A DNA stretch of 64,000 nt from Callaeas wilsoni (lineage: Eukaryota; Chordata; Aves; Passeriformes; Callaeidae), in NCBI GenBank assembly GCA_013398955.1, contig VWPU01012687.1:1-64000 (forward strand), written 5' to 3'. This document shows, in pieces, positions 24,401-37,600 of this stretch. Below the pieces are notes generated by a model. It was not told where the DNA came from. It ran no database searches and saw nothing but the letters and a program-made list of their open reading frames with translations. The position numbers and the translations under genes are program-made. How positions within the stretch are numbered: position 1 is the stretch's first letter; each line of letters starts with the position of its first letter.

Positions 24401-27400
24401 CTATGTCACAGCCTGGATACTTGCCTGAAGGTGCACTAGCCGAATGCTTCATGGATCTAGATCTTTGCAACAGCCTTGAAAAGGAGAAAAGTCATGTCAG
24501 CCTGTTTCTGCAGACAGAGAAGGAGGGGGCTTGGGAGGAGTGTGAACTGGCAGCTGAACTCTGCTCTCTGCCCTGCGCCGGTGGCTGTCACACCAGAGCT
24601 CCATCACCTCCCCGCTGCCTTGTGTGCTCCCAGGAGGTCTGGAGCAGCTCCAGATGAGCAGAAAGGCTACAGGATGAGCTGGTGATGAAGAAAGGAAGGG
24701 TGAGCAGGCCATGCCTTGAGTCAGACTTCAAGAGAAGGAGCAGAGACTGCTGGATACACAGGATCTAAGCCCATATCACTGAGGCTCCCAAATCACAGGG
24801 ATCTTACCCCAGTCAAGGGTGTCCGGCGCTGCTGTTAGTGATTTGCAGTGCAGGAAAGCAAATATACAAATGCTTTGCAGGCCATATTCCCCTGCCTTTC
24901 ATGCCTGCAACTCTGAACACTCATTTACTTCAGTCTTCCCTTCAACACTGTGCAGTTGGCACATCCTCTCATGCCTACCTCCCCAAATTCACAAGCCTCC
25001 TCTGGCTGGCTGGGGAGCGAGAGACATTTCCTCGCCACAGTTGTGTTTGTGGGAAGATGTGTGCTCAGGGGGATGCAAAAAGCTTCAGGCAAGTTCTTTG
25101 TGTTTTGACAGACTTTGCTGAAGGATTTTGCTCTGACTTGAGCCAGACATGGTACTGGCAGATGCTGTGCAAGGTTCCCACGCAGCACTGGCAGTGCCTC
25201 TCAGATCTGACCCGCGACCACTGCCCCTCCCTGACCCCCCCTCCCTCTCCCCTCTCAGCCCAGGCCAGCATTTATCTTCAGCGGAGAGAGCTCTCCCTGC
25301 CAGATTGCGTGGTGGTTCTCTGATGTGAACAGATGGGACTAGGGGGGCAGGCTACATCTGTTCCCTGAATTCTTCCACCTTCGCAATTGTTTGCAAATGG
25401 GTGAGAGCTCTGGGAGGCTGGGAAACTATGGGTTTGGGCTCAAAATGTTCTTTTCCTGTAACGTGCTCAAAAGTGAACCTGTGCTGTGTAATTAAGTTTG
25501 ACACTGACGAGGAAAACACCTGCTGGTGCAAGCAGCTTGCCTCCTTTACCCGCAGAAGCACAGATTCTTTGCAGGACTAGTGCTAATGCTTTCTTCAGTC
25601 CAGTTTGGAAAGGCCCAAGTAAAGAAACATGCCTCGGGATACCATTCCACAGCTTCACAGCATCAGGGTGTCTTTTTTTGAGATTCAGCATGGATTTAAT
25701 TCCTGTTTCAATTTCTCATTATGTTTATGTAACTGATTTTCAGAAGGCCTCAGTTCTCATTTCTTTGCAAGTACTAGTAACAAACAGATGTAAATAGCAA
25801 AAAAGGCTGAATCCTTTGTGGAAAATGGGCCCTAAACTCTTACCTTTCAGATTTTTGCATCCTTTAAGCATTTTCAGGTTGTTTTCATCCATGTTTACTT
25901 CTCCTGCTTATTTCTTGCCAGATTCTCCATACAGTGCATGAGTTTTCCTCATAAATCATGCTGTCTTGCCTCCTGGACACAATCGCTTCTGTCCATCCTG
26001 TTCTTGCCAGGGAATGAACCGCCCCCATCTCTCTCACCTTGTCTTCTGTCCAACACAGCATCACCTTATGGGCCACCCAAAGCCTTTCGGGCTGGAGCCA
26101 CACATGCTGAGCCCTAGGAAACCCACCGACACCAACTGTGGGCAGGGCAGCCCTGTTGGCTGGCTGTCAGCTGAGAATGCCCTCCCAGACACCTGACATC
26201 AGGGGGACTCAAGCACTTGACCACTATTGTGTGTCCATGCTCAGTCTCCTTGTGCCTGCCTCCTCTCGGCACAACAATGCCAGGACACGGAAGCCTGTTT
26301 TCCGTGTGTTGGGCTTACACACCTGCAGACTCCTGCCCTCTGGTCTGTGCTGTAGGACTGATTTCTCAGGAGGACAGAGGTACCTACTTCTTGTAAAAAG
26401 AAGTGTGCATGAGAGCTTGGATACCACTGAGGCTCTGGTTGTGCGTGTTTATGGCACTCATCTGCTCTTCCTCTGTACTCTCATCTGCACTTGGACTCCA
26501 CCTTGCTGAATGTGTGTGAGCCAAGTATTTTCCACAGGCAACAAGTTGCCATTTTTGTGCCCGAATTAAACGTCAGCTTCTTACACTTTAACTGCAGGTT
26601 TCTTTCCATTTGCAATATTCTGCTGTTTTCATTGTTTCTTGATGTTTCTCCAGTTCTGCTAGCAGTTGGTGATTTCATTCCTGACCTGTTTATTTCTTCG
26701 TTTGGATTATTTGTAAGTACTGAAAAAATTCCACTTTAATACACTGATTCATGCGTTGCCTCACAGGGCAGAACTCATTACATTTACATGTGAATTAGCC
26801 TTTGGTTATGAACCTTCAGCCAGTTTTCAAACCACATCACAGTGGCCCTATTCTGGCATACTGAATTATTTCTCTTTTAAGATTTTATCCATTGGTAATA
26901 GTGTGTGTTTTAAAATAAAAGGAAACACTAATTTTAAATCTATGCTGCCTATTATTTGGGTTTCCTTTTCCCTCTGGATGTTTAGCAAATTATTACGTCT
27001 TGATAGCGTTTTCATTATTTTACTGTGAAGAGAGGCTAGATATAAAAGATTACAATTACTACAATCACTCGAGGATCAAAAAGCACTACTCTGCTTGCTT
27101 TTCTTTGGTCTTTTACTTCCTTCCCACTGAGCAGGGCAGTCGGCACTGCGGTCAAGTCCAGTGTTAGGGGATTCAGAACAACTGCCTTTCATTCAAAGGC
27201 TTAGTGTTCCTGGTTTAACGTTCTCCGCAAGTATCGTGTTAGCTCCCTCTCTCAGGAAAACAGGAGTATCCGTATTTTGATTTTCCTGGTGATACAGATT
27301 CCAGTTTTGGCCCCATGAGAATAATTACTTACTCTTCACATCACAGTCGACCATTATGTTTGTTCCTAGACCTGAGGGGGACTGAGGTGCAGAGGAAGGC

Positions 27401-27502
27401 AAAGTTGTATTCTTGAGTCAAATGGGTTCACTAAGTTCCAAGTGCATCTTCAAAAACACTATTCCTAGTGAGTATCAACAACCTTTCACTGAGCTCAGTG
27501 CT

Positions 27503-27508
27503 GTTACA
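27503..27508. repeat. Target-site duplication, left copy (GTTACA)
   Basis: GTTACA directly precedes the TGTGG terminus of the solo LTR and is repeated exactly at 27850-27855 directly after the CCACA terminus. Confidence 0.8.
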
Positions 27509-27849
27509 TGTGGGCTTCCAAGCAGGGGTTCAGAGATGCAGTGAGGCAGGAGTCCAGAGCGAGGAATGAATTATTTATTAAATTTACAATGCCATTTATG
27601 TATTCTAGTTCCATAAAGCAATTGAACGGTGTTCACACTTCTCCTAGGGTGATTGGTCAAAGTCTCAGACACCCACTTAGAAATGTTTTTCCTAATATAA
27701 TGTACACAAGGTCAGAAGATACCAGATATGAATGCTATTTACAAAAACCCTATCTATTGTTTACATAGCTTACACAGCAAAGGAAAAGTTCTCACAGAAT
27801 GAATGCAAGAAGAGAAAATTTCCCTGCTAACAGCATTTCAGCATCCACA
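27509..27849 (-). mobile_element. Solo LTR of an endogenous retrovirus
   Basis: The 341-bp element begins TGTGG and ends CCACA, perfect 5-bp inverted termini of the TG...CA type. It is flanked on both sides by GTTACA. On the minus strand an AATAAA polyadenylation signal lies at 27579-27574, and about 65 nt follow it to the 3' terminus, a sensible R-U5 arrangement. A CCAAT box (plus-strand ATTGG at about 27652) lies in the presumed U3. No gag, pol or env remnant is adjacent, so this is a solo LTR left by recombination between two LTRs. The 6-bp duplication is typical of ERV2/ERVK- or alpharetrovirus-like integrases, but the family was not identified. Intact TSDs suggest moderate age. Confidence 0.82.
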
Positions 27850-27855
27850 GTTACA
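27850..27855. repeat. Target-site duplication, right copy (GTTACA)
   Basis: This is the exact copy of 27503-27508 on the other side of the solo LTR. Confidence 0.8.
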
Positions 27856-30800
27856 TGTGACCAGACTGGACAGGAGTCACTTTTGGGAAGTGTAGTGAGA
27901 AATGTCCTCCCAGGTACGACACACGTTGTTTATTTCTGTAGAGAACTCCTATAAAACTTTACAAAATGCCCAGGACAGCAACAGAGGCTAACAGAGGCTG
28001 TGTTCTTGTCTTTTCATTAGGAAACAAACTATGGACCCATAACTCACACAGCTGTGGCCAAATTCTCACTGGTGTTAGTCAAATCTAGCTAAAAACTGGC
28101 TGGTGACAGTGGTTTTCATGTTGTCCAAAGAGTTCAGTAAGAAACATACGATGCTATAAATTACATTTTAGGCATAGTGTTGGTTTTTTGGGCACAGAAA
28201 CAATCTGTATCTGAGCTGGATGCAAAACATGCTTTGTTGGTGGTTACAGGCTTGGTTCCCCGGGGTTAGGGAGGGACTGTAGGGTTTGAACGGTGATCTG
28301 GGAAATGGTCATCCCTTCTTGTTTCTTAATAAGGCAGATGCCTATGCTATCATAAAACCTTGCAGGAGCTTTGGCTTTAATAAAGAAATCTTATTTTACA
28401 TGCATCTATTGAGCTCTCCAGTGCCCTCCTCCAAAACAAATCTTAAACAAACCTATTGCAGAGCTGATCTTCCTGGATCCTGTTGTGTCCGTGGAGTAAA
28501 ATAAGAGCACCTTGGGGAGTATTTGATCTATGAACATCCAAAATAAGTCAGAAAAATTATACCTTAAAAAATGCTTACCCTTTTCCATTGAATAAAACCA
28601 AAAATGTTTAGAGTGAAAGACTCCTTCATAGAGCTCTACAAGTAGGTGAAATATGGCCTGCCTGTTGGTGTTTGCCACAGGAGGAGAAAGACCATTTAAG
28701 ATAGAGGTGAAAGCTTTCAGAGTACTTCTATAATATAAGTCGAACAGGCCCTGGAGGTAGCCCTTGAGGGCTCATGTGTAAGACCTGCTATCAAAGCTTC
28801 TGAGCTCTCCCCTGCCCGTGCTTGCCCTGTAGCTCAGCACGCATGGCCAGACAAGCTCTGTGCCAGCTGAAGGGTCAGGAGGCGGTTATGGGGCACGGCA
28901 CAGAGCTCTTGGCACTACAAAGAGTGGTGCCAAGATCTGAGACTGTGTGGAAGCACAGCCTGGAGCTGCCAGTCTGAACTGCTGTTGGCCATAGGAAGAG
29001 GAGGCCGCTGTAGGGACTGATCTGCCTGGTACAAGGGTACATATCTGCCTTTTTCTTTGGCCACATGGCATGTCTTGTACTTGGGATTTATCCCAGTGCC
29101 TTGGTCTCGGGACTTGAATGCCCTCATGTCGCAGTAACACTTCTGTAAGGACACTGAAGATTTCACTAATAGAGGTCTCCAGTGCAGCTCTTGCTGTAGA
29201 TAACAATGCTAGTCAGCAGTGATGGTTTGATAAAAAGAATTTGATCCCTATCAAATTTAATGCACAGAGCAGAAATTGAAGAAAAGGTATTTTTTGATAT
29301 GCAAAAGCAGAGTTTGTTTAGAGTCTTTTGAACATCTCAGTGTTTTTTCCTTCCTTGCCAGGCTTTTAATGGTAGGAGAAAAGTATCACACTAGCAGCAT
29401 TGCCAGCTTTATGATTTTGTCATGAGACAGTGTATTCTATTTTGCTTAAAACCCCAGCTCCTAGAAACAATGGATTATGTGAGAATCTCTCAGCTCTGCT
29501 TTGTAAAGCAAAGAAAATTTCTAGTGCTTTTTTTGTCAGAAAAATGATTGAAACATGACCCCAATTATATACTAAGAAATCCAAAACCATGTTTGGAATT
29601 GATTACACTTTTTATGTGCATGGTTTGAAGTCAATTGTGTGATTTTTCTTTTGGAGGGAGACATCTGACTCATGATTTCTGAATGCTTGAGGAGTGGTGC
29701 TAATACATTGGGGATACCACTGGTGTTTCCAAATCTGTTGAATGATTTCTGACACAAAATGCTTTAGCTCCTTAAAGCAAAGAAATGGTTTTATTTGGTA
29801 AGACGTATAGGACAGATCTTGCTTAAAAAATATATGGAACACGCTTTTGTTTTGTTTTTGCTGAGCAGTAGAAACATTGAGCAGATCCCATGCAAATCCC
29901 TAAAGATGAATCATAATGCCTTTTGGTATGCACAGAGAGTATCTCAGTTCACCACAAGATAGACTTGACCAAAAGGTCCAGTCCTCTGTATATTCAGTTC
30001 CTTTAGGGATACTGAGCTTGTGGGACTTTGGTACTTCCTAAAAAGCCCCCTCTGCCCTTTTCAGAGTTAGAGCACCTCATAAAGATTGTGTAAATGCGCC
30101 TTTTGGGCAGCATAATTCACTGTCATGGTTAGGCAGCAGTGCTGCCTGGGGAAGCAGCTAGGGTGTGAATTGCCACGATGAGATGCACTGGCTCACATGT
30201 TCATAGCTTAGTTCTAACCGAGGCTGTGAGCCAAGCCTTACCCCTCGGACCCCTGCCTCTAAACCTCTGTAGCCAGCCCAGAGGAGCCTCTGTGAGCACA
30301 CAGTTTGTGTGGGACCTGGGCAGCGTGGAGCACATTGTAGTGGGTCAGGCGTTAGAAAGTAAAAGCTGGTGCCTTGGGGGGCAATAGTAACTATTGTTTG
30401 TTAGGGCATCACTTTTCATTTTCTGGGTTTAAACAGAAGCAGATGATAGCAATAGCAGATATGGATAATCAACCTGCTCCCTCTGGGAGCCCTGTAACAC
30501 ACAGTGTCAGCACCTGGTAGATGATGCCATTCACTGTGATGCCAGTGTTTGTCCACAACACATGGTAGGTCTGGCATTGCTGCCATCCATGCAAGCACTG
30601 CTAAAATATCTTCTGTCTTTTACTTATTGTTAGCATATTTTTACTTGAGCAAACCGCCTTCAGAATTACCTGTAAAACAGGATTAAGGAGCATTTTTCTT
30701 GCTGAGGGCTCCACAGGCCTTTCCGATTTTTTTGATGAACCATGCATTTGCAAAAACAACATCCTGCATGCTTGCCAGTAATAAGGTGAAAAATCACACA

Positions 30801-31709
30801 CAGGCTTTAGCTGTTCCAAAGGCCTAATGTTCTTTCTCCCAATGTAATTGAAAGACACTGCCTGAGTCGGTGAGCCAAACTGTGTCCCTGATTACTTATT
30901 TTGATGAGGTTGTGTAGAAGGTCCCATAATTAAATGAAACTGCCAAGACTGGTGCTTGGTATAAAATTCATTGCACTGTTGGAATGATTATATCTAGGGG
31001 GAGTTTGAACTATGTTTTCCAGTCTCACTCCCTTCTTCATGTACTTTTTTGTTACTCCTTTTTAGCTTTGTTGTTTTAGATCAAAATTATCAGAAGTTAA
31101 TAAGAGACACAAAATAGGAGCAAGATTGCATAATCCAAGATTGTGAGATTTGGGATGTTTAAATTTTGCTGTGTTGCTGACAGCTGAGGTGCTGGTTGCC
31201 TAGCACACGGCAAAAGCAGATCTGCTGAGATCTGCAGGAAATGAGTGCCTGAAGACGGTATGAGATGGATGAGGGTCCCAGCATGGTGTGAGGTACCTTT
31301 TCCTCCTCCACAGGAGGATCAGAAGAGAGGTGTGAGAGGGGCTGAGGCAAGAAGCCCTTGCCCTCACTTGATGTAGTAGGCCCGCAGATGTCACCTTTTA
31401 GGGCCAGATTAACACTGAAACAATAGATGCGGGGGAAGCATCCCGTTGAAACACATCTAGTTGTTCTGTGGACTGTGAACAAGTGAGTCCTGGCTGCCTT
31501 GAGTGGATTCACTGATGTCTATTATGGAGTAAATCATCTTGCACCTTTGCCTCAGTGACATCATGAATACACTTCTGTTTTCTCTGTCTATTGTCAATAG
31601 TCATGCAGTTACCTAAAATATTTTCAAATTCTTTTATATGTTCTTTTATATCTCAGTGTTTGGTAAAATTTGCCAGCAAATATAAGAATTAGTGGTTAAG
31701 GCCAGGCAA
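27856..31709. other. Intronic sequence, no gene recognised
   Basis: This is ordinary mixed-composition intron. GGCCAAATTCTCACTGGTG at 28056-28074 may be a fragment of the old repeat suspected at 21356. The overlapping minus-strand frames at 28875-29206 and the frame at 31159-31512 resemble nothing known. Confidence 0.55.
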
Positions 31710-32948
31710 TGCAAGTATTTTTGACTAACCTGATCTCCTTTTATGATAAGGAGACCCACTTAGTCGATGAGGGAAAGGCTGTGGATGTTACCTAACTGGA
31801 CTTAGTAAAGCCTTTGACACCATTTCCCGCAATATTCTCCTGGAGAAGCTGGCTGCTCATACTTGGATGGGTGCAGTGTCCACTGGGTGAAAAACTGGAT
31901 GGATAGCTGGGCCCTGAGAGTGGTGCTAAATGGAGTGGTGAACTGGAGTGAACTCCAGTTGATGGCTGGTCACAAATGGTGTTCCCCAGGGCTTAGTGTT
32001 GGGACCAATTTTAATATCTTTATCCATAATCTGGGAGAGGGGATCGAGTTCAGCCTCGGTCAGTTTGCAGACAATACCAATTTGGGCAGAAGTGTCAGTC
32101 TGCTGGAGGGTAGATGGGCTCTGCAGAGGGATTGGATGGGCTGGAGCAGTGAGCCAAGGCCAATTGTATGAGGTTCAGTGATGCCAGATGCTGGGTCCTG
32201 CGCTTGGGTCACAACACCCTCAGGCAGCGCTGGAGGCTGGGGTCAGGGGCTAGAAAACTGCCAAGTGGAAGGGGACCCGGGGGTGCTGGTCTATAGCAGC
32301 TGAACATGAGCCAGGGTATGCTCAGGTGGCCAAGAAGGCCAATGGCACCCTGGCCAGTGTCAGCAATAGTGTGGCCAGGAGGACCAGGGCAGGGATTGTC
32401 TCCCTGTGCCCAGCACCGGTGAGGCCACACCGCGAATCCTGTGCCCATTTCTGGGCCCCTCACTGCAAGAAAGACATTGAGGGGCTGGAGCATGTCCAGA
32501 GAAGGGCAACGGAGCTGGGCAAGGGTCTGGAGCACAAGTCTGATGAGGACCATCTTAGAGAGCTGGAGTTGTTTAGAAACAGAAAAAGAGGCTCAGGGGG
32601 AACCTTATTGCTCTCTACAATTACCTGAAAGAAGGGTGTAACTGGGTGGGTTTCGGTCTCCTCACCCAAAGAACAAGGATGAAGGACAAGAAGAAACTGC
32701 CTCAAATTGCACCAGGGAAGGCTTAGACCATACATTAGGAAACATTTCTTCCCTGAAAGGACCATCAAGCATTGGAACAGGCTGCCCCAGGGAAGTGGTA
32801 GAGTCATCATCCTTGGAGGTATTTAAAAGACGTAGATGTGGCACTTAATGACATGGTTTAAGTGGTGAACTTGGCAATGTAGGTTAATGGTAGGCTTGAT
32901 AATCTTAGAAGTTTTTTCCAACCTAAACAATTCTGTGATTCTATGATT
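31710..32948 (+). mobile_element. CR1 LINE, 5'-truncated, about 1.2 kb
   Basis: The sequence begins within the reverse-transcriptase region: GACTAACCTGATCTCCTTTT leads into a DEGKAVDV-like motif and GTAAAGCCTTTGACACC. It continues through the C-terminal ORF2 region (about 31990-32200 resembles the GVPQGSVLGP to FADDT section) and the conserved CR1 3' part. It ends in ATTCTGTG followed by ATTCTATGATTC (32930-32948), the typical CR1 tail. Stop codons and small indels break the frame, for instance a TAA right after the DEGKAVDVT segment, so the copy cannot move by itself. Several open frames in this region are fragments of this ORF or its antisense. No target duplication is visible, as expected for CR1. 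Confidence 0.94.
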
Positions 32949-34329
32949 CACATACAAGTACACACAGAACCACATGTACTTCTTTTCCTTAGAAAACCAA
33001 GCAAGAAAAAACCCACCCTAGTAAGAGAGGAGGCCAAGGAAAACTACAATGCCCTGTGTTAGGGAGAGCTTGTGGTGGGTCTTTCTGGTTCCAGGGTCCA
33101 TGAAGGCCTCATCCTAACTTCCTCCACACAATATAATGCCTCAGAGGACCAGCAGTGACTCAGCTCCTTTACCACTCACTGTGGGTACTACCTGTGGTGA
33201 ATCCTCCCCATCCCTGCGCTTTTTAAAATTATATTTTTCTTCCTTAGTATTTGGTATAATGGAGTACAGCAGGCACTTTGGTATAATGTCCATTTTGAAA
33301 GATGCCCAAGACCTCTTGAACATGACATTCCCTCAATGGGAATCACTAATACAGTTTTCATTCATTTAATAACCCAAAGTCACATTTTTACCTGATATAT
33401 CTTGAATAGTTCTTTAGCAAGCATGCTGCTTCCACATTATTGCTGATGGCTGATATTGGTAGTATAACTTCTTTCATTTCAGTACCCAAGAAGGAAATTT
33501 TACATGTATTTAGGAGTGCAGTTAACCTTTTTGTAGGTATCAATGCAAAGCCTCTTCTTCGGCTGCGGAATCTGAGCCAATATTTAAGAAGACGAGCTAC
33601 TGTAAAGGACTTAGTGCAGCAAAAACGATGGTCCTCAGTTTGCAAGTGAGTGCCAGCACTAATGAAAAAACCATGCTATTTGTCTTCACTGATTTCTGTC
33701 TTGAGAAAGACAAAAAATGTTGAATAGAGATCCTGCAATAGGAGCGGGTAGGTAGAGTAGATTGGCATCCCATCTAAAGCAGAACATCCCTTCTAGTTAA
33801 CAAAGTTTTTAGTATATATTTAAGTCAGTTTTAAAGATTTTGCTGCTTAAGAATGGTTTTTGCTGAATCAGAGACTGGATCCTTTAAGAGTGCTGTCTTT
33901 TGTGCAAGGGGCATATTCAAAACTGTAAATGAGAAAACTCTTTCTCTTGCTACTGGTTCTTGTCCTATTCTGACAATTTTTGCTAATTAACTGACAATTA
34001 GCAGCCCTAGAGTTTATTGTTTATCATTTTGCCTTATTTTCCCCTTTGTTAAACAAATGATCCAAAGTTAAGCTTTATGGATCACACCTCTTTGTTTGCC
34101 ATTGTTGACGGATCGTTTTCCACTCAGAATGGAAATGATTAAACCATATAAGAAAGGATCGTGCTTGCCGCTTATTCTCTGGCATCATATATGGAAAAAT
34201 ATTGCAGCTGGTTGAATTGTCTAGTTGAAATTAGCCTTTAAAGGAAAACAAAACAGAAGGGAATTGTGCAAGTGGGTTCATTAGGGCTTTATCATAACAA
34301 GGAGTGAGTGGTGAAGAGGGAGAAAAGAT

Positions 34330-34620
34330 GACGGAGTTCATGTTCCTGCAGATTAATTTATCAGTCTTTATGGGCACATGAAAAGAAAATTATGGCTACC
34401 TATAAAGGTCTAATTAGAGCATCTAGTGTAAATTCTCTGCAGCTAATCTGGTACAGTTCATAAAAAGCTAACAATAAAAACATAATGATGTGTTGCATTA
34501 AATGGGCAATCTTCAGCAAATGGGGCTAAATTAAAAAAGGTCTATTGGAAAAGTAGGCTCTTTATAGGCCTTAAATTGAGGATAACTCATTAAATACACA
34601 GCGTGTTTTGCTGTTTAGTC
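34330..34620. promoter_or_regulatory. Candidate conserved non-coding element (composition only)
   Basis: This is a dense series of homeodomain-type cores (GATTAAT, TCTAATTAG, CAGCTAATCTG, CATTAAATG), with AACAATAAAA resembling a SOX site and runs of A/T but no simple repeat. Such texture is common in developmental enhancers. Only composition supports this; conservation was not tested. Confidence 0.25.
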
Positions 34621-37600
34621 CAATAGTGACTAATGTACCCTGGATGTGTACTCCTGGGAATGTTTCTGGTCTTGGGAGCAAGTCAGAACTTCTGGTAAAA
34701 TCCTTGTTAAGTCTCACCTTGAGCACTTAGGGAATACTTGAATTTTTTAATGCTTCTTCACAGTTCTGACCTTCATTATATAGCCCAGTCCTGCTGGTAA
34801 GCATTTCTTGCTGTAAGCAATCAAAACTGAAACAACGCCTCTGACCCAGCCTTCATATCCATGCCTGAAATGTGGACATTTGAGAACTTGGCAAAGGCGT
34901 GAGTTGAAAATCTCATGTAAAACCTCAGTTCTGTCTGAAAGGAGTAATTCATAATTTCTGTAATTTGAGAGTGCTGAGAGTGCACTCTGAAAACTCATCT
35001 CTAGAAAGCCTCCAAATGTTAAGGCAGTGAGAATAGAAAGGCAAATGAATTTATTCAAAATTGTGTCAAAAGGAGAATTTTCCTCAAGGATTGCTTTGAC
35101 TATGCCATTGTCTTTCTGCCTCATGACTGATCTCCCCTTCTCAACCGCTCCAGACATAAGCTACTTGTCTTTGCTTTGTGTACTCTCTGGTCAGTCCCTA
35201 TGTGCTCTGGTTCTGCTGCCACTAATTGATTTTTGTGAATTTTTGAGAAAGTCTTTCTGTACATTTGAGGAGGAATTTTTCAAATGAACCAAGCCAAGCA
35301 AATTTTCTCTCTTTATCTTCAAGGTCTCTGTAAAACTGTCATGAACAGATCCTTAAATACAGTTCAACAACCGCAAAAGGAGCCAAGAGAGCTTTCCATT
35401 TTTCTGGCCATGGTGGTCTCCTTGTCTGGTAATTTCCTCTGCTGTCCTTGTAGACAGTCCACCTTCAACAGAGAGGAACAATTTTTGGGAGGCTGCTGCT
35501 TTGCCATCATCTTTCTCATATGATACCATAACATAAAAAATTATAAAAAGTACATAAAGGAAGGCAAGAGTTACGAGGGCTGGCGATGTTTGCAGGATGA
35601 GTAAGAACTGTGAATTCTAAGGTCTTATCAAAATACTCTGCAGAGAGTGGAGCTCTAGTGATCACTTCCTAGAAGTGCCTTTCAGACAAGCAGCTCTGTT
35701 CCCATGTCCCTGAGCAACAGAGAAAGAAAATAAAAAAACTGCAGAGGCCAAGCAGACCATATAGGTGGTAGTTTCCTCCCCAAACCTTTCACTGCATGCA
35801 CAAATATAGCAATCAGATGGCGATGTGGTATAAAAATCTATGTGAGCATACTTATGGGGGAAAAAAGAGAAAGTAGCAGGGTTTTGTGTGTAAATTGTCC
35901 TTTTCTATGTAAAAGAAACAGACTTAGCAATTATGTTCACCTCCACATCTTTGGAGGCCATTTTAGCAGAGGTCTCTGCTTCCCTGGTATGACTGCCAAC
36001 TTTGAGAATTTTTAGGTTGTGGATGATTGGTCTAATTGGTTGTAAAATAAACTATTTCAAAGAACTGGCACTCCTCACATCTGCAACTCTTGGCCTAGTG
36101 TGTTTGTGATGTATTTGCTGGTAGAGAAAAATGTTGCTGGACCGTGTGTGCACTGGAAAACTGCAAATTGTTTTGCCTTTCTTTTGTTTCTGTTTATCTT
36201 GGTTTGCAAATATTAAGCAGACATAGTTCTCAGTATGGACAAATGTGCTGCAAAATGCCACTTAGCTGAGGAGATCATAGCTGTTTTTCAATTATTAAAA
36301 GCACATGCAGAAGAATAAACTCACAGCTAATTTCAGAATGAAGGTTTGCAGCAGATGCATAACCCCAGTGAGGAAAGGTTTAGGTAACAGAAATGCTGAT
36401 GTGTTTTAATTTATGTAGCAAAATCCCCAGAGAAAAGGAGGGTTGTACTTTGGCACAATTACCACATACAAGTTATACCTGCATGTCTGAGAGAGTGAGT
36501 GTTAAATGTCACATAGCCCAGTTCTTCCAGTTACACTGGTGACAAGCATTGGAGTTTCTTGTGTGTTTGGGTTGGTCTGAAGAGAAATGTCTCTAAAGGT
36601 CACAGATGAGCACAAGCTCTGGGCTCTTTGGTAAAAAGAGGCTTTCCTCTTTCTCTCTGCATGCTCCTGAAAGGGGTGGGGTTTTTGTTGTTTGCTGTTT
36701 GGCTTTTTTCGTTGTTTGGTTGGTTGGGTTTTTTTGTAAAGCCCCATGAAATGCAAGCAATTCTGAGAACAAGGTACATCCACCAAAACAAAGTTCTAGA
36801 AGAGAGGCAGCTATAAGGGAGCAAGGAAGGATGAGGAAAGACGTGGCTGCATCCCTACAATTTCTATTCAACAGCCATCCTGTGAAAAGGGAATGGGATA
36901 AACCTTGATAAACCATCTGACTCAAACCCTGCATATCCAGGAGCCCTTACCAAGGAGTTATAGCTTAAGACAAAATTTTAGCCATCAGTTGGGATGATGT
37001 TCAGTTCACAGCTTTATGGGTTAGAGTGATACACCCTGCTCCCTCTGCTCCATGTGAAAATCCTGGCCTCAAGCCCAGGAGAGTCTCACAGGTTCCACTG
37101 TCTAATGAGAGCCCATGCGACACTTACCCATTCTACTCCCAAGTCCTGAAGGGTAGAAGATGGCCAGGCTGTTCTTCCCACCGCAAGGAATAGCTGGACC
37201 ACACACTTGGATGGAAAACCTGCCCCGTCTGTACATGCAGGCACTCCACGGTTTGCTCATCAGCAGGCACTGGGAGTCTGAGGGCAGGGAGTTTGGGTTG
37301 TTTTGTTGTTTTGGGAATCAAAATATGCAAGTGACCTCCTTCAGCTGCATGTCACAGAGGACATGTTAGGGTTGGCTTCATGGTGCAGCAATATCTATAA
37401 ATTTTCTTTCTTTTGTCAGTTTGTGTCGCAACCTTCATGTTGTTTGAGTGTTCAGGAGAGACCACTGGTGTCTACTAGAGCCATTTGTAAGCTTTTTTTT
37501 AACCTCTATCCTACCAAAAGTAAAGCAGTTTAAGTATGGCCAAATAGCCAAAACCTCTGACACCATGCAATGGACAAAGTAAATATTTCTGTACTTTATG

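Larger units (their letters stand above)
20001..27502. other. Intronic sequence, no gene recognised
   Basis: Contents that can be named are a foldback at 20890-20915, a possible old amniote repeat at 21356-21441, and a weak LINE-like stretch at about 25560-25690. The longest open frame outside repeats in the whole window (21540-22160, 206 codons) lies here, but it has no recognisable domain and its length is compatible with chance. No splice or polyadenylation evidence supports a gene. Confidence 0.55.

Noticed and set aside
25560..25690. Possible antisense 3' fragment of an L2/CR1-like LINE (ATTCCACAGCTTCACAG region)
   Set aside because: Only one short motif resembles a LINE; too weak to annotate without alignment.
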